From positions 1 to 37,537 of the forward strand of contig CAJODF010000011.1 in the NCBI GenBank assembly GCA_905233555.1: a DNA stretch of 37,537 nucleotides, given 5' to 3'. The notes beneath the pieces are model-generated. The model searched no databases and was not told where the DNA came from. It saw only the letters and a list, made by a program, of their open reading frames with translations. Numbering within the stretch: the first letter of the stretch is position 1; each line of letters opens with the position of its first letter. Source of the stretch: an uncultured Prevotella sp. (lineage in GTDB: Bacteria > Bacteroidota > Bacteroidia > Bacteroidales > Bacteroidaceae). Positions 7,071 through 14,923 of the stretch are shown piece after piece. Position numbers and translations under genes: made by a program.

Positions 7071-7736
7071 ATGAACATCATCGTATCACAGGAGATAGAG
7101 AGCGTCTGCCCGACCTTTGTGGGAGCCGCCGTCGAGGCGCAGGTGGTGAACACACCCTACTGCGCCGAACTATGGGAGGAGATTCACGCCCTCGAACAGC
7201 GGTTTCGCCAGGAACTCACGACCGAATCGTTGAAGCAACTGCCCAGTATCGCCGCCACGCGGAATGTCTATAAGGCCTGCGGCAAGGATCCGTCGCGCTA
7301 CCGCCCTGCCAGTGAACAACTCATCCGACGCATGCTGCAAGGCAAGGAACTGTATCAGATAGACACACTGGTTGACCTAGTGAACTTAGCCTCCATCGTC
7401 TTCGGTTACAGCATTGGCGGCTTCGATGCGGATAAGTTCGTGGGAGACACGCTGACACTGGGCGTGGGGCGCGAGGGAGAACCTTATGAGGGTATCGGCA
7501 GAGGCATCATCAATATCGCGGGACTACCCGTGTATCGTGATGCCGAAGGCGGTGTAGGTACCCCCACCAGTGACCATGAGCGCACGAAGATGACACTCAG
7601 CACCACCCACCTCGTGGTGCTCATCAACGGCTACGACGGCAATGAGGCACGTGTGACAGACAACGCCCGCTTCATTCAGGAATTATTAAAGAAATACTGT
7701 CAGAGTGACGGCGGCACCGTCACCATCTACCGCTAA
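7071..7736 (+). CDS. Free-standing B3/B4 tRNA-binding domain protein
   Basis: 221 residues matching the B3/B4 domain of phenylalanyl-tRNA synthetase beta chains as a stand-alone protein (COG3382 type). Typical segments are [21 protein letters not shown], the helix [16 protein letters not shown], and the strand-turn [16 protein letters not shown]. Stand-alone members are thought to edit or bind aminoacyl-tRNA or amino-acid substrates, but the role is poorly defined. It follows the GH97 gene by 12 bases. Its stop codon overlaps the stop of the converging mnmA: the four bases 7733-7736 (ctaa) contain TAA on plus and TAG on minus. Confidence 0.8.
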   Translation: MNIIVSQEIESVCPTFVGAAVEAQVVNTPYCAELWEEIHALEQRFRQELTTESLKQLPSIAATRNVYKACGKDPSRYRPASEQLIRRMLQGKELYQIDTLVDLVNLASIVFGYSIGGFDADKFVGDTLTLGVGREGEPYEGIGRGIINIAGLPVYRDAEGGVGTPTSDHERTKMTLSTTHLVVLINGYDGNEARVTDNARFIQELLKKYCQSDGGTVTIYR

Positions 7737-8845
7737 ACGGTAATCTCACCCGACCCTAAGCAACAGTGGTGGTTCTCGTCGTAGATGACGCAGAACTGTC
7801 CTGGTGCAACACCATGAATCTTCTCCTTCGAATGGACGACAAACGCGTCCTCGCCCGTCCATTCCAAGGTGGCAGGGTGATACTCCGGCGTATGACGGAT
7901 CTTGAAGGTCACCTCACAAGGTGTCTGAAACTTTGTGAGGAAATGGAAATCGCAAACGGCGAAGTCCTGCTTATACGCCGTCTCGGGGTCATAGCCGTGC
8001 GAGACATAGAGGACGTTTTGCGCCACGTCCTTCTTGACCACAAACCAAGGGCCGCCGCCGAAGCCCATACCCTTGCGCTGACCGATGGTATGGAACCAAA
8101 GACCCTTATGCTCACCTATGCGTTTGCCCGTTTCCAATTCAATCACGTCGCCAGGCTGCTCGCCTAAATAACGACGGATATAGTCGTTGTAATTGATCTT
8201 ACCCAAGAAACAGATGCCTTGCGAGTCCTTGCGCTTCGCATTCACCAAGTGCTCACGCTCCGCGATGATACGCACTTCATCCTTCACATAGTGCCCGATG
8301 GGGAAGAGGGCCTTTCGCAACTGCCAGTCGGCAATCTGTGCCAGGAAGTCCGTCTGGTCCTTCACGGGATCAGGACTAGTGCAGAGCCACTTCAATTTAC
8401 AATTTAACAATTTACCATTTACCATTTCCTGAACCTCCTCAATCTCGGTTTGGGCATAGTGACCTGTGGCGATGAGGTCATAGTCGTGTCCACGTTTCTC
8501 GTCGAAGGCCCCAAACTTAATCAAGCGATTGCACATCACGTCGGGATTGGGCGTCAATCCCGCGCGTACCTTATCCATTGTATATTTCGTCACCTGATCC
8601 CAATACTCCTTGTGGCAGTCGATGACCTCCAACTTACAGCCATATTTATGAGCCACTGCCGTTGCCATCTCCAAGTCCTCCTCACTGGAGCAGTCCCACT
8701 CTTCTTCCTCCTCGGGTCCTATCTTGATGTAGAAACAGTCGGGATGCAGGCCGAGTCTAGCGAACTCATACACCACGACGCTACTGTCCACACCGCCCGA
8801 AAGCAGTACGGCAATCTTCTTGTTCTCTATCTCCGCTATATTCAT
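7733..8845 (-). CDS. mnmA: tRNA-specific 2-thiouridylase MnmA
   Basis: 370 residues, normal length. It makes 2-thiouridine at the wobble base of tRNA Lys/Glu/Gln. The ATP-pyrophosphatase loop SGGVDSS is at 16-22; the catalytic cysteine pair is C105 ([13 protein letters not shown]) and C212 (DSQGICFLG). An oddity lies at residues 139-152: [14 protein letters not shown] is encoded by five A/T-rich heptamer-type repeats (8393-8428) inserted between the conserved TGHYAQ and DQTDFLAQ segments. The start has a good upstream aggaag. It lies 8 bases after a CDF transporter gene and is probably cotranscribed with it. Confidence 0.95.
   Translation of the reverse strand: MNIAEIENKKIAVLLSGGVDSSVVVYEFARLGLHPDCFYIKIGPEEEEEWDCSSEEDLEMATAVAHKYGCKLEVIDCHKEYWDQVTKYTMDKVRAGLTPNPDVMCNRLIKFGAFDEKRGHDYDLIATGHYAQTEIEEVQEMVNGKLLNCKLKWLCTSPDPVKDQTDFLAQIADWQLRKALFPIGHYVKDEVRIIAEREHLVNAKRKDSQGICFLGKINYNDYIRRYLGEQPGDVIELETGKRIGEHKGLWFHTIGQRKGMGFGGGPWFVVKKDVAQNVLYVSHGYDPETAYKQDFAVCDFHFLTKFQTPCEVTFKIRHTPEYHPATLEWTGEDAFVVHSKEKIHGVAPGQFCVIYDENHHCCLGSGEITV
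8393..8428. repeat. Translated heptamer repeat inside mnmA
   Basis: Five units in order: caattta (8393), caattta (8400), acaattta (8407), ccattta (8415), ccatttc (8422). The same kind of repeat lies between genes elsewhere (31830-31860, 37483-37519). Here it is read as protein within mnmA. Confidence 0.85.
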
Positions 8846-8853
8846 ATCTTCCT

Positions 8854-9735
8854 CTATTTCGGTTCTACATGCACGACCACGTGCGTCTCTTCCCCATAAC
8901 GCTCCCTCAGCAGATCCTCTACCTCTGAGGCCTTATCGTGCGCCTCCCTCAAGGGGATGTCGCCATCCATCAGGATATGCAGTTCGATGGCATAGTGATT
9001 CCCAATGCGACGGGTACGCAACTCGTGCGGCTCCACCACATCCGGCAGGGATGCCACCAGACCAAGGATCTCATCCTCTATGACATCGGGCAACGACTGT
9101 TCCATCAGGTCACCGATACCATTTCGCAACAGATCGACAGACACCTTTACGATAAAGAGTCCCACGATGACGGAGGCAATGGGATCGAGCACCGTCCACC
9201 GCTGTCCTAAAAAGATGGCGCCGCCGATACCCACGGCCGTACCGATCGACGACAAGGCATCGCTACGATGGTGCCAAGCATTCGCCTCCACCGCCTGTGA
9301 ATTCAACTGACGGGCCTTGACCATCGAATAACGATAGACACCTTCTTTCAAGAGCACAGACAACAGGGCCGCCCACAACGCCAACATCCCCGGTGCCTCC
9401 AATTGTGTGCCATTGGCCCAGGCAATGATCTTCGTCATGCCGCTATACACAATGCCGATAGCCACCGCCAGCAGTGCCATCCCGATGATTGTCATTACTA
9501 GCGTCTCATACTTGCCGTGACCGTAATCGTGCGACTTATCTTCCGGCTTGCCGCTGATACGGACGAACACCAGTACGATCACGTCCGTCACGAAGTCCGA
9601 CAGGGAGTGGATGGCATCTGCCACCATCGCGGCACTATGGCCGACAATACCCGCCACGAACTTGAAGAGCAGCAGGATGACATTCACCGCTCCTCCCACC
9701 AGCGTCACCTTATATATTTTCTTGCATCGTTCCAT
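8854..9735 (-). CDS. Cation diffusion facilitator (CDF) metal transporter
   Basis: 293 residues starting [12 protein letters not shown]; longer in-frame starts are rejected because a TAnnTTTG element lies within the extension. About six membrane segments are visible, with CDF metal-site motifs [12 protein letters not shown] (segment 2) and HHRSDALSS (segment 5), and a C-terminal cytoplasmic dimerisation domain ([20 protein letters not shown]). Family members export Zn, Fe or Mn from the cytoplasm in exchange for protons; the HxxxD/HxxxD-type pattern favours Zn or Fe but the metal is not certain. It lies upstream of mnmA with an 8-base gap. Confidence 0.9.
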   Translation of the reverse strand: MERCKKIYKVTLVGGAVNVILLLFKFVAGIVGHSAAMVADAIHSLSDFVTDVIVLVFVRISGKPEDKSHDYGHGKYETLVMTIIGMALLAVAIGIVYSGMTKIIAWANGTQLEAPGMLALWAALLSVLLKEGVYRYSMVKARQLNSQAVEANAWHHRSDALSSIGTAVGIGGAIFLGQRWTVLDPIASVIVGLFIVKVSVDLLRNGIGDLMEQSLPDVIEDEILGLVASLPDVVEPHELRTRRIGNHYAIELHILMDGDIPLREAHDKASEVEDLLRERYGEETHVVVHVEPK

Positions 9736-9742
9736 CGCGCTG

Positions 9743-9750
9743 CAAAGGTA
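9743..9750 (-). promoter_or_regulatory. Minus-7 element abutting the CDF start codon
   Basis: On the minus strand TACCTTTG (9750-9743) is followed by only seven bases before the ATG at 9735. Since Bacteroidetes transcripts start about 5-8 bases after this element, the mRNA would be leaderless or nearly so. No TTTG is seen at the expected upstream distance. Confidence 0.5.
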
Positions 9751-9813
9751 GCCACTTTCCATGAGATACAGACTGTCAAATCTATAAAGATTGTTAAATT
9801 TTAAGGCAAATCC

Positions 9814-9862
9814 ATTGCCGAAAGAGAAATAGTTCATATCTTTGCGATATCAAATTGATATC
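9814..9862 (+). promoter_or_regulatory. Promoter and dyad operator of the SPFH operon
   Basis: TTG at 9815-9817, a 19-base spacer and TATCTTTG at 9837-9844 form a promoter. Directly over the expected start site lies a perfect dyad, gatatca at 9846-9852 and tgatatc at 9856-9862, separated by aat. A dyad at the start site suggests a repressor site; the ribbon-helix-helix protein encoded two genes down is a candidate binder. Confidence 0.6.
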
Positions 9863-9912
9863 ACTTTAAAAGTGAAAGGTAAAAAGGTATATAATAAAAA
9901 GGTAAAAGAATT

Positions 9913-10881
9913 ATGGAAACAAAAGAGTATGCATTCAAAGGAACAGTGATGAACGGCTTCGTGATGCTGTTCGTCAATCTGGCTGTTATTATCTTAGCGA
10001 TTGTAGGAATCGTGAACAGTATCATCGAACTGGACCGCACTGGCGGACAACAGGGCGGTTGGCTATTGGGTGGCTGTGCTCTGCTCATCCTCATCAACAT
10101 CATCATGTGGTGCGGACACATGCAGTTGGAACCCAACGAGGCCCGAGTGACCACATGGTTCGGTAAGTACGCCGGCACCTTCGCCAAAACAGGATTCTAT
10201 TGGATCAACCCGTTCTACGGCACAAAGAAGGTTAGCCTCCGTGCCCGTAACCTCGATGCCGAGCCTATCAAGGTAAACGACAAGACGGGTAATCCCGTGA
10301 TGATCGGCCTCGTGCTGGTATGGAAACTGAAGGACACCTACAAGGCCCTCTTCGAGGTTGACACCCAGACAATGGCTGCCGCTCCCAACACCGTTGGCAG
10401 CGACACCAAGGGACTGATGAACGCTTTGGAGAACTTCGTCCGCGTGCAAAGCGATGCCGCCCTGCGTCAGGTGGCAGGTCAGTATGCCTACGACGATGAA
10501 GACAACAAGCGTGAGGACGAGCCCACCCTGCGCTCGAGTGCCGATGAGATCAACCAGCAGTTGGAGGAGAAACTCGACGAGCGCCTGGCTCTCGCAGGTA
10601 TCGAAGTGGTGGAGGCCCGCATCAATTACCTCGCCTACGCCCCCGAGATTGCAGCCGTGATGCTCCGTCGCCAACAGGCTTCAGCCATCATCACTGCTCG
10701 TGAGAAGATTGTGGAAGGCGCCGTGTCGATGGTGAAGATGGCACTCGACAAACTCTCAAAGGATAACATCGTGGATCTGGACGACGACAAGAAGGCTGCG
10801 ATGGTGAGCAATCTCCTCGTGGTACTCTGCGGCGACGACTCCGCCCAGCCAGTAGTGAACACAGGAACTTTGAATCATTGA
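9913..10881 (+). CDS. SPFH/band-7 domain membrane protein
   Basis: 322 residues. Two membrane segments (about 14-36 and 48-68) are followed by an SPFH/stomatin domain: LEPNEARVTTWFGKYAGT, GFYWINPFYGTKKVSLRARN, NPVMIGLVLVWKLKDTYKALFEV. A charged helical region (DEINQQLEEKLDERLALAGI) and AEIAAVM/AREKIVEGAV-type helices complete the band-7 core. Such proteins form membrane-bound oligomeric cages that organise lipids or proteases. It is followed by a small DNA-binding protein gene through a heptamer repeat that contains this gene's stop codon, and then by a DUF1648 gene; the three are probably one operon. Confidence 0.85.
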   Translation: METKEYAFKGTVMNGFVMLFVNLAVIILAIVGIVNSIIELDRTGGQQGGWLLGGCALLILINIIMWCGHMQLEPNEARVTTWFGKYAGTFAKTGFYWINPFYGTKKVSLRARNLDAEPIKVNDKTGNPVMIGLVLVWKLKDTYKALFEVDTQTMAAAPNTVGSDTKGLMNALENFVRVQSDAALRQVAGQYAYDDEDNKREDEPTLRSSADEINQQLEEKLDERLALAGIEVVEARINYLAYAPEIAAVMLRRQQASAIITAREKIVEGAVSMVKMALDKLSKDNIVDLDDDKKAAMVSNLLVVLCGDDSAQPVVNTGTLNH

Positions 10882-10909
10882 TCATTGAACATTGACCATT
10901 GAACATTTA
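10875..10909. repeat. Heptamer repeat spanning stop and start codons
   Basis: Five phased heptamers: tcattga (10875), tcattga (10882), acattga (10889), ccattga (10896), acattta (10903). The first ends with the TGA stop of the SPFH gene, and the last supplies the first base of the next gene's ATG at 10909. Confidence 0.85.
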
Positions 10910-11097
10910 TGGCTGAGAAGAGCACCAAGAGTTTTATCCTCCGCGTTGACGCTGAGACGATGAATGCAATAGAGGCCTGGGCTGCGGACGAATTCCGCAG
11001 CACCAACGGCCAGTTGCAATGGATCATCACCGAAGCCCTGCGCAAAGCCAAGCGCCTGCCCAAGAAAAAGCAAAACAATGGAACAGAACAAGTTTGA
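10909..11097 (+). CDS. Arc-like ribbon-helix-helix DNA-binding protein
   Basis: 62 residues. A short N-terminal tail precedes a predicted beta strand (SFILRVD) and two helices (AETMNAIEAWAADEF and NGQLQWIITEALRKAK), the ribbon-helix-helix layout of Arc/MetJ proteins, then a basic tail KRLPKKKQ. It is likely a dimeric repressor. It is encoded between an SPFH protein and a DUF1648 membrane protein and overlaps the latter by 20 bases. Autoregulation through the dyad at 9846-9862 is an inference. It is too short to exclude a structural role beside the SPFH protein. Confidence 0.8.
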   Translation: MAEKSTKSFILRVDAETMNAIEAWAADEFRSTNGQLQWIITEALRKAKRLPKKKQNNGTEQV

Positions 11098-11563
11098 TAT
11101 TAAGAAAGTAAAGGTGCATCGCACCACATCGGGTACCGTCTTAGAGATGGCATTTATCCTAATAGCCGTCATCGTTTGGGGATTGATCATCTGGATGGTT
11201 CATCAGGCACCAGACATTGTGCCCACCCATTTCGACGGATCAGGTAATCCCAATGCATACGGCTCACCTGTAAGAGTCACAATTCCCTGCCTCATCATAA
11301 CGATAGCAGCCATTGGTTGTATGGTAGTTGCTTATTTCCCACGATACATCAATATGCCAGTAGAGATTACGAATATCCGACAGGTGGAATTGACCATCAC
11401 CAGTGTCCGGGTGGTAAGCATCACCCTGTTGCTGATGGCTTTGGCTGTGGCATATACCATGCTGGGGATGAGTTCGCCTAATGTCTTCCCCGTATTGGCG
11501 ATAGTAGGACTCCTACTCGTGGAAATCATCGCTTTTACGGTACTCATCCACAAGGCAAAGTAA
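11078..11563 (+). CDS. DUF1648 integral membrane protein
   Basis: 161 residues with about four membrane segments. After the first segment comes the DUF1648 signature, PTHFDGSGNPNAYGSP, reading as an extracytoplasmic loop. The first 20 bases overlap the end of the preceding ribbon-helix-helix gene in another frame, so translation is probably coupled. DUF1648 proteins have no settled function; some accompany GntR regulators or act as immunity-like proteins in other phyla. It ends three bases before the converging stop of murF-alr. Confidence 0.8.
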   Translation: MEQNKFDIKKVKVHRTTSGTVLEMAFILIAVIVWGLIIWMVHQAPDIVPTHFDGSGNPNAYGSPVRVTIPCLIITIAAIGCMVVAYFPRYINMPVEITNIRQVELTITSVRVVSITLLLMALAVAYTMLGMSSPNVFPVLAIVGLLLVEIIAFTVLIHKAK

Positions 11564-11566
11564 CCG

Positions 11567-14053
11567 CTAATCTTGGAAATAGACCCGCTTGACGCGGTTG
11601 GATACACCTGTAAGTACCTCGTAAGGAATGGTATCGAGGACATCGGAGAGCACGGTCACAGGCAGATGCTCGCCGAATATCTCCACCTGGTCACCCTCAT
11701 GACAGTCAATGCCCGTCACGTCGATCAGTGCCACGTCCATGCAGATATTACCCACATACTCCGCCTTCTGCCCATTCACAAGACAATAGCAGCGACGATT
11801 GCCCAGATGACGGTTCAGGCCGTCGGCATAACCAATAGGGATAGCGCCTATGACGCTGTCCCTTTCTAATTTCCCCTTGCGACTATAGCCCACCGTCTCA
11901 CCCGCTGGTACATGACGCAACTGGAGGATAGTAGTCTTCAAAGTAGAGACAGTAGAGAGGATGCGGTTATCGCGGGGATCAACACCATACAAACCAATTC
12001 CCAGACGACACATTTCCATCTGACGCTCCGGGAAATGCTCAATGCCCGCAGAGTTATCCATGTGACGAAGAATCTTATGGGTGAAGGCTGCCTGCAACTT
12101 CCGGCTCCCCTCCTCAAAGAGCGCAAACTGCTGGGCGGAGAACGCATCGAAGCCATCGCTGTCGGAACCCACGAAATGACTGAACACACTGCGCGGGATA
12201 ATAGCCTGCTGGTGCTTCAGACGGTCTATCAACTCATCGATATCATGGATGGGGTCAAAACCCAGACGGTGCATGCCCGTATCAAACTTGATATGCACAG
12301 GCCACCCCGTGATACCTTCCTTGCGCGCTGCCCTGATAAGGGCATCAAGCAGACGGAAGGAATAGACCTCCGGTTCGAGGTCATAGTCGAACATCGTCTT
12401 GAAGGTCGTCATCTCAGGATTCATAATCATGATATTTGCTGTGATACCTGCCTTGCGCAGTTCCACGCCCTCGTCGGCCACAGCCACGGCAAGATAATCG
12501 ACGCGGTGATCCTGAAGCGTCTTACCAATCTCCACCGCACCGGCACCGTAGGCATCAGCCTTGATCATACACACCATCTTGGTCTCTGGCTTCAGGAACG
12601 AACGGTAGTAGTTCAGATTATCCACCACCGCATTGAGGTTCACCTCCAGTATCGTCTCGTGTACCTTCTGTTCCAACTGCTCTGTAATCTGGTCAAAACC
12701 GAAACGGCGTGCTCCCTTCAGCAGGATCAGTTCATTACGCAGGCTGCTGAACACATCACTCGATAGGAAATGCTGCACATCTTGGAAGAACTGTTTGTCG
12801 CTGATCTGTATCCTGTCTGCCTGAGCAGAGAGTTCCGGGCCAATGCCGATGAACTTCTGAATCCCCCGCTTCACACAGAGATCCGACACCTGGGCATAGA
12901 GTGCCTCAGGCGCGATACCGGTCTGGTACATATCACTGAGGATGATGGTCTTCCTGAGTGGGGCATGACTACCTGTCTCTATCCTTCGGTTCAGGAAGTC
13001 GAGGGCAATATCGAGGGAGTTGATGTCAGAGTTATACGAGTCATTGACGAGGATACAGCCCCGCTGTCCTTCCTTCACCTCCAAACGCATGGCCACCGGC
13101 TCCAATAAGGGCATACGCTCGGCCAACTGCTGCGGGGACACACCGAGATACAACGCCGTCGCCGCACAGGTGATACAGTCCTCTATTGAAGCCTCATCGC
13201 TGAAAGGAATAACAAAAGCCCCGTCCTCGCCCTTATAGCGGTAGGAAATGGTTTTCCCCTCGATGGCCTTCACAAACAGTGCCACCTGTTCGTCGCACTG
13301 CGACCACGCAATCTTCTCACCCTTGTACTGCAACCGACGGATACAGCGACTCACGATGTCATTGTCCGAACAATATATCATCGCCTGTGTATCGTGCATC
13401 AACTCCAGTTTCTCCAGACATTTCTCCTCCATCGAACGGAAGTTCTCCTGATGGGCCGCACCCAACGAAGTGAAGACACCCACCGTAGGCTGGATGATAT
13501 CTCTCAAAGCCATCATCTCCCCGGGTTCGGAGATACCCGCCTCGAAGATACCTACCTCCGTCTGCTCGTTGAGCAGCCATACCGAGAGAGGCACACCTAT
13601 CTGCGAGTTATAACTCTTCGGCGAACGCACAATCTTCTGCGAAGGTAGAAGCACCTGATAGAGCCACTCCTTCACCATCGTCTTGCCGTTGGAGCCCGTG
13701 ATACCCACGATGGGGATGTCGAACTCGTCGCGGTGACGCTCGGCCAGTCGCTGCAAGGCGGCCAGCGGCGATGGAACCACCAAGAAGTTGGCATCCGTCA
13801 TATCATCAGTCCCCTTGGGACAGAATTCCTGAAGCCCCCTCGACTCCACCACGAAGTTACGCACGCCCCTGCGATAGAGATCGCTGATATACTTATGTCC
13901 GTCGTTGCGGGCCGACTTCAATGCGAAGAACAGTGTTTCCTCCGGGAAACAAAGTGAACGACTGTCCGTCAACAGCCATCCTATCTGAGCATCGACCGTA
14001 CCGATGCGCCGCGCCCCAATCAGCGTGGTTATTTTCTCTATAGAATAATTCAT
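11567..14053 (-). CDS. murF-alr: Bifunctional MurF ligase / alanine racemase
   Basis: 828 residues joining two peptidoglycan enzymes, a fusion known in Bacteroidales. Residues 1 to about 460 are MurF, which adds D-Ala-D-Ala to UDP-MurNAc-tripeptide: ATP loop GITGSNGKT at 117-125, KSYNSQIGVPL and NDSYNSD motifs. Residues from about 466 are alanine racemase: PLP lysine K498 in MIKADAYGAG, the second-subunit tyrosine motif IPIGYADG, and VGNICMD near the end. The racemase makes D-alanine, which feeds the D-Ala-D-Ala used by MurF. Its start overlaps the GSCFA gene stop by four bases (ATGA). It is last in the yfhO-fkp-GSCFA-murF-alr run. Confidence 0.95.
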   Translation of the reverse strand: MNYSIEKITTLIGARRIGTVDAQIGWLLTDSRSLCFPEETLFFALKSARNDGHKYISDLYRRGVRNFVVESRGLQEFCPKGTDDMTDANFLVVPSPLAALQRLAERHRDEFDIPIVGITGSNGKTMVKEWLYQVLLPSQKIVRSPKSYNSQIGVPLSVWLLNEQTEVGIFEAGISEPGEMMALRDIIQPTVGVFTSLGAAHQENFRSMEEKCLEKLELMHDTQAMIYCSDNDIVSRCIRRLQYKGEKIAWSQCDEQVALFVKAIEGKTISYRYKGEDGAFVIPFSDEASIEDCITCAATALYLGVSPQQLAERMPLLEPVAMRLEVKEGQRGCILVNDSYNSDINSLDIALDFLNRRIETGSHAPLRKTIILSDMYQTGIAPEALYAQVSDLCVKRGIQKFIGIGPELSAQADRIQISDKQFFQDVQHFLSSDVFSSLRNELILLKGARRFGFDQITEQLEQKVHETILEVNLNAVVDNLNYYRSFLKPETKMVCMIKADAYGAGAVEIGKTLQDHRVDYLAVAVADEGVELRKAGITANIMIMNPEMTTFKTMFDYDLEPEVYSFRLLDALIRAARKEGITGWPVHIKFDTGMHRLGFDPIHDIDELIDRLKHQQAIIPRSVFSHFVGSDSDGFDAFSAQQFALFEEGSRKLQAAFTHKILRHMDNSAGIEHFPERQMEMCRLGIGLYGVDPRDNRILSTVSTLKTTILQLRHVPAGETVGYSRKGKLERDSVIGAIPIGYADGLNRHLGNRRCYCLVNGQKAEYVGNICMDVALIDVTGIDCHEGDQVEIFGEHLPVTVLSDVLDTIPYEVLTGVSNRVKRVYFQD

Positions 14054-14883
14054 ATATTAACCTTTAATGCTGGATATTTCTCTTGTAAACTATTTAAGCG
14101 GAGCCGGGTCTGCTCCTGGAAACGACGGTATTCGTCGGATTCGGGATCGAAGGGCTTATGCGCCAGGGCCTGCTTCATGGGGCGCCACTCCTCCAAGAAG
14201 GTCTTGGCCTCAGGAGAGAAACAGGTCTCTACCAAACGCTCCCAGATATAATCCACCGCTTGCTGCGACGGGTGGAGCATATCCTCCTGATAGAAGCGAT
14301 AGTCGCGCAGTTCATCCATCAGAATCTCGTAAGCGGGGAAATAGGCTATCCTAGATTCCCTAGGACCCCTAGGATTGCCTAGACCTCCTAGAATCTTCTC
14401 CACCGCCAGAAGCAGCGTCGCCTTAGAAAGTTGGGAACCGTGATAGCCGTATTTGCGATAGCGAATCGGACTAACGGTCAAGACAACATGCACCTCGGGA
14501 TTCATCCGTCGGAGGATATCAATCGACTGCCACAGATAGTCGGCACATTCATCTACCGAAAGTTCCTCCTCGGTGAAGAGCGACTGCGGACGCTTCTGAC
14601 AGTTATCCACAATCTCGCCAGTTTCCTTCAGACGATAGACATGGTTCGTACCCAGAGTCAGGAAAGCGACACTAGGGGCGGATGTCGAAAGGCGCTGGAG
14701 GGTATGCAGGATACTGGCGGGGTTATACATCACCCCGTAGGGATTCACCGTCGCGGGGAACTGCGCCTCCTGAAACCGGCGACCTATCTCCGTGGCAAAG
14801 CAAGACCCCACGAAGAGCATCTCCTCGAAAGGCCTGATCCGGAACCCCGGATCCTCAATATCCACTACTGTCCTAAACTCCAT
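14050..14883 (-). CDS. GSCFA domain protein
   Basis: 277 residues with the defining motif LFVGSCFATEIGRR (about 24-37), followed by PYGVMYNPASI and the SGNH/GDSL-like segments FLTLGTNHVY and HVVLTVSPIR; near the end is DMLHPSQQAVDYIW. This makes it a GSCFA family member related to SGNH esterases, so a hydrolytic activity on cell-wall or glycan acyl groups is possible but unproven. A short stretch around residues 164-178 (ILGGLGNPRGPRESR) is encoded by a 9-10 base tandem repeat rich in CTAG and is probably a tolerated loop insertion. It lies upstream of murF-alr with a 4-base overlap. Confidence 0.85.
   Translation of the reverse strand: MEFRTVVDIEDPGFRIRPFEEMLFVGSCFATEIGRRFQEAQFPATVNPYGVMYNPASILHTLQRLSTSAPSVAFLTLGTNHVYRLKETGEIVDNCQKRPQSLFTEEELSVDECADYLWQSIDILRRMNPEVHVVLTVSPIRYRKYGYHGSQLSKATLLLAVEKILGGLGNPRGPRESRIAYFPAYEILMDELRDYRFYQEDMLHPSQQAVDYIWERLVETCFSPEAKTFLEEWRPMKQALAHKPFDPESDEYRRFQEQTRLRLNSLQEKYPALKVNI
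14351..14396. repeat. Translated CTAG-containing tandem repeat in the GSCFA gene
   Basis: Five units, each beginning with CTAG, at 14351, 14360, 14369, 14379 and 14388 (spacing 9, 9, 10, 9): ctagattcc, ctaggaccc, ctaggattgc, ctagacctc, ctagaatct. CTAG is usually scarce in bacteria, so five in 46 bases is notable. Confidence 0.85.
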
Positions 14884-14923
14884 CCTTGTCTCCTTGACTC
14901 CCTGTTTCCTTGTCTCCCTAACT
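14884..14923. repeat. Octamer repeat at the fkp-GSCFA junction
   Basis: Five phased octamers: ccttgtct (14884), ccttgact (14892), ccctgttt (14900), ccttgtct (14908), ccctaact (14916). The last contains the fkp stop codon (TAG on minus at 14920-14918), and the first directly abuts the GSCFA ATG at 14883. Confidence 0.85.

Noticed and set aside
8393..8428. CRISPR-like array
   Set aside because: Units of 7-8 bases directly adjoin one another without spacers; the same holds for the other repeat runs.
9736..9837. Longer N-terminus of the CDF transporter
   Set aside because: The added residues are not family-like, and the TACCTTTG element lies inside.
11078..11097. Frameshift between the ribbon-helix-helix and DUF1648 genes
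   Set aside because: Each protein is complete with its own start and stop; a 20-base overlap is normal coupling.
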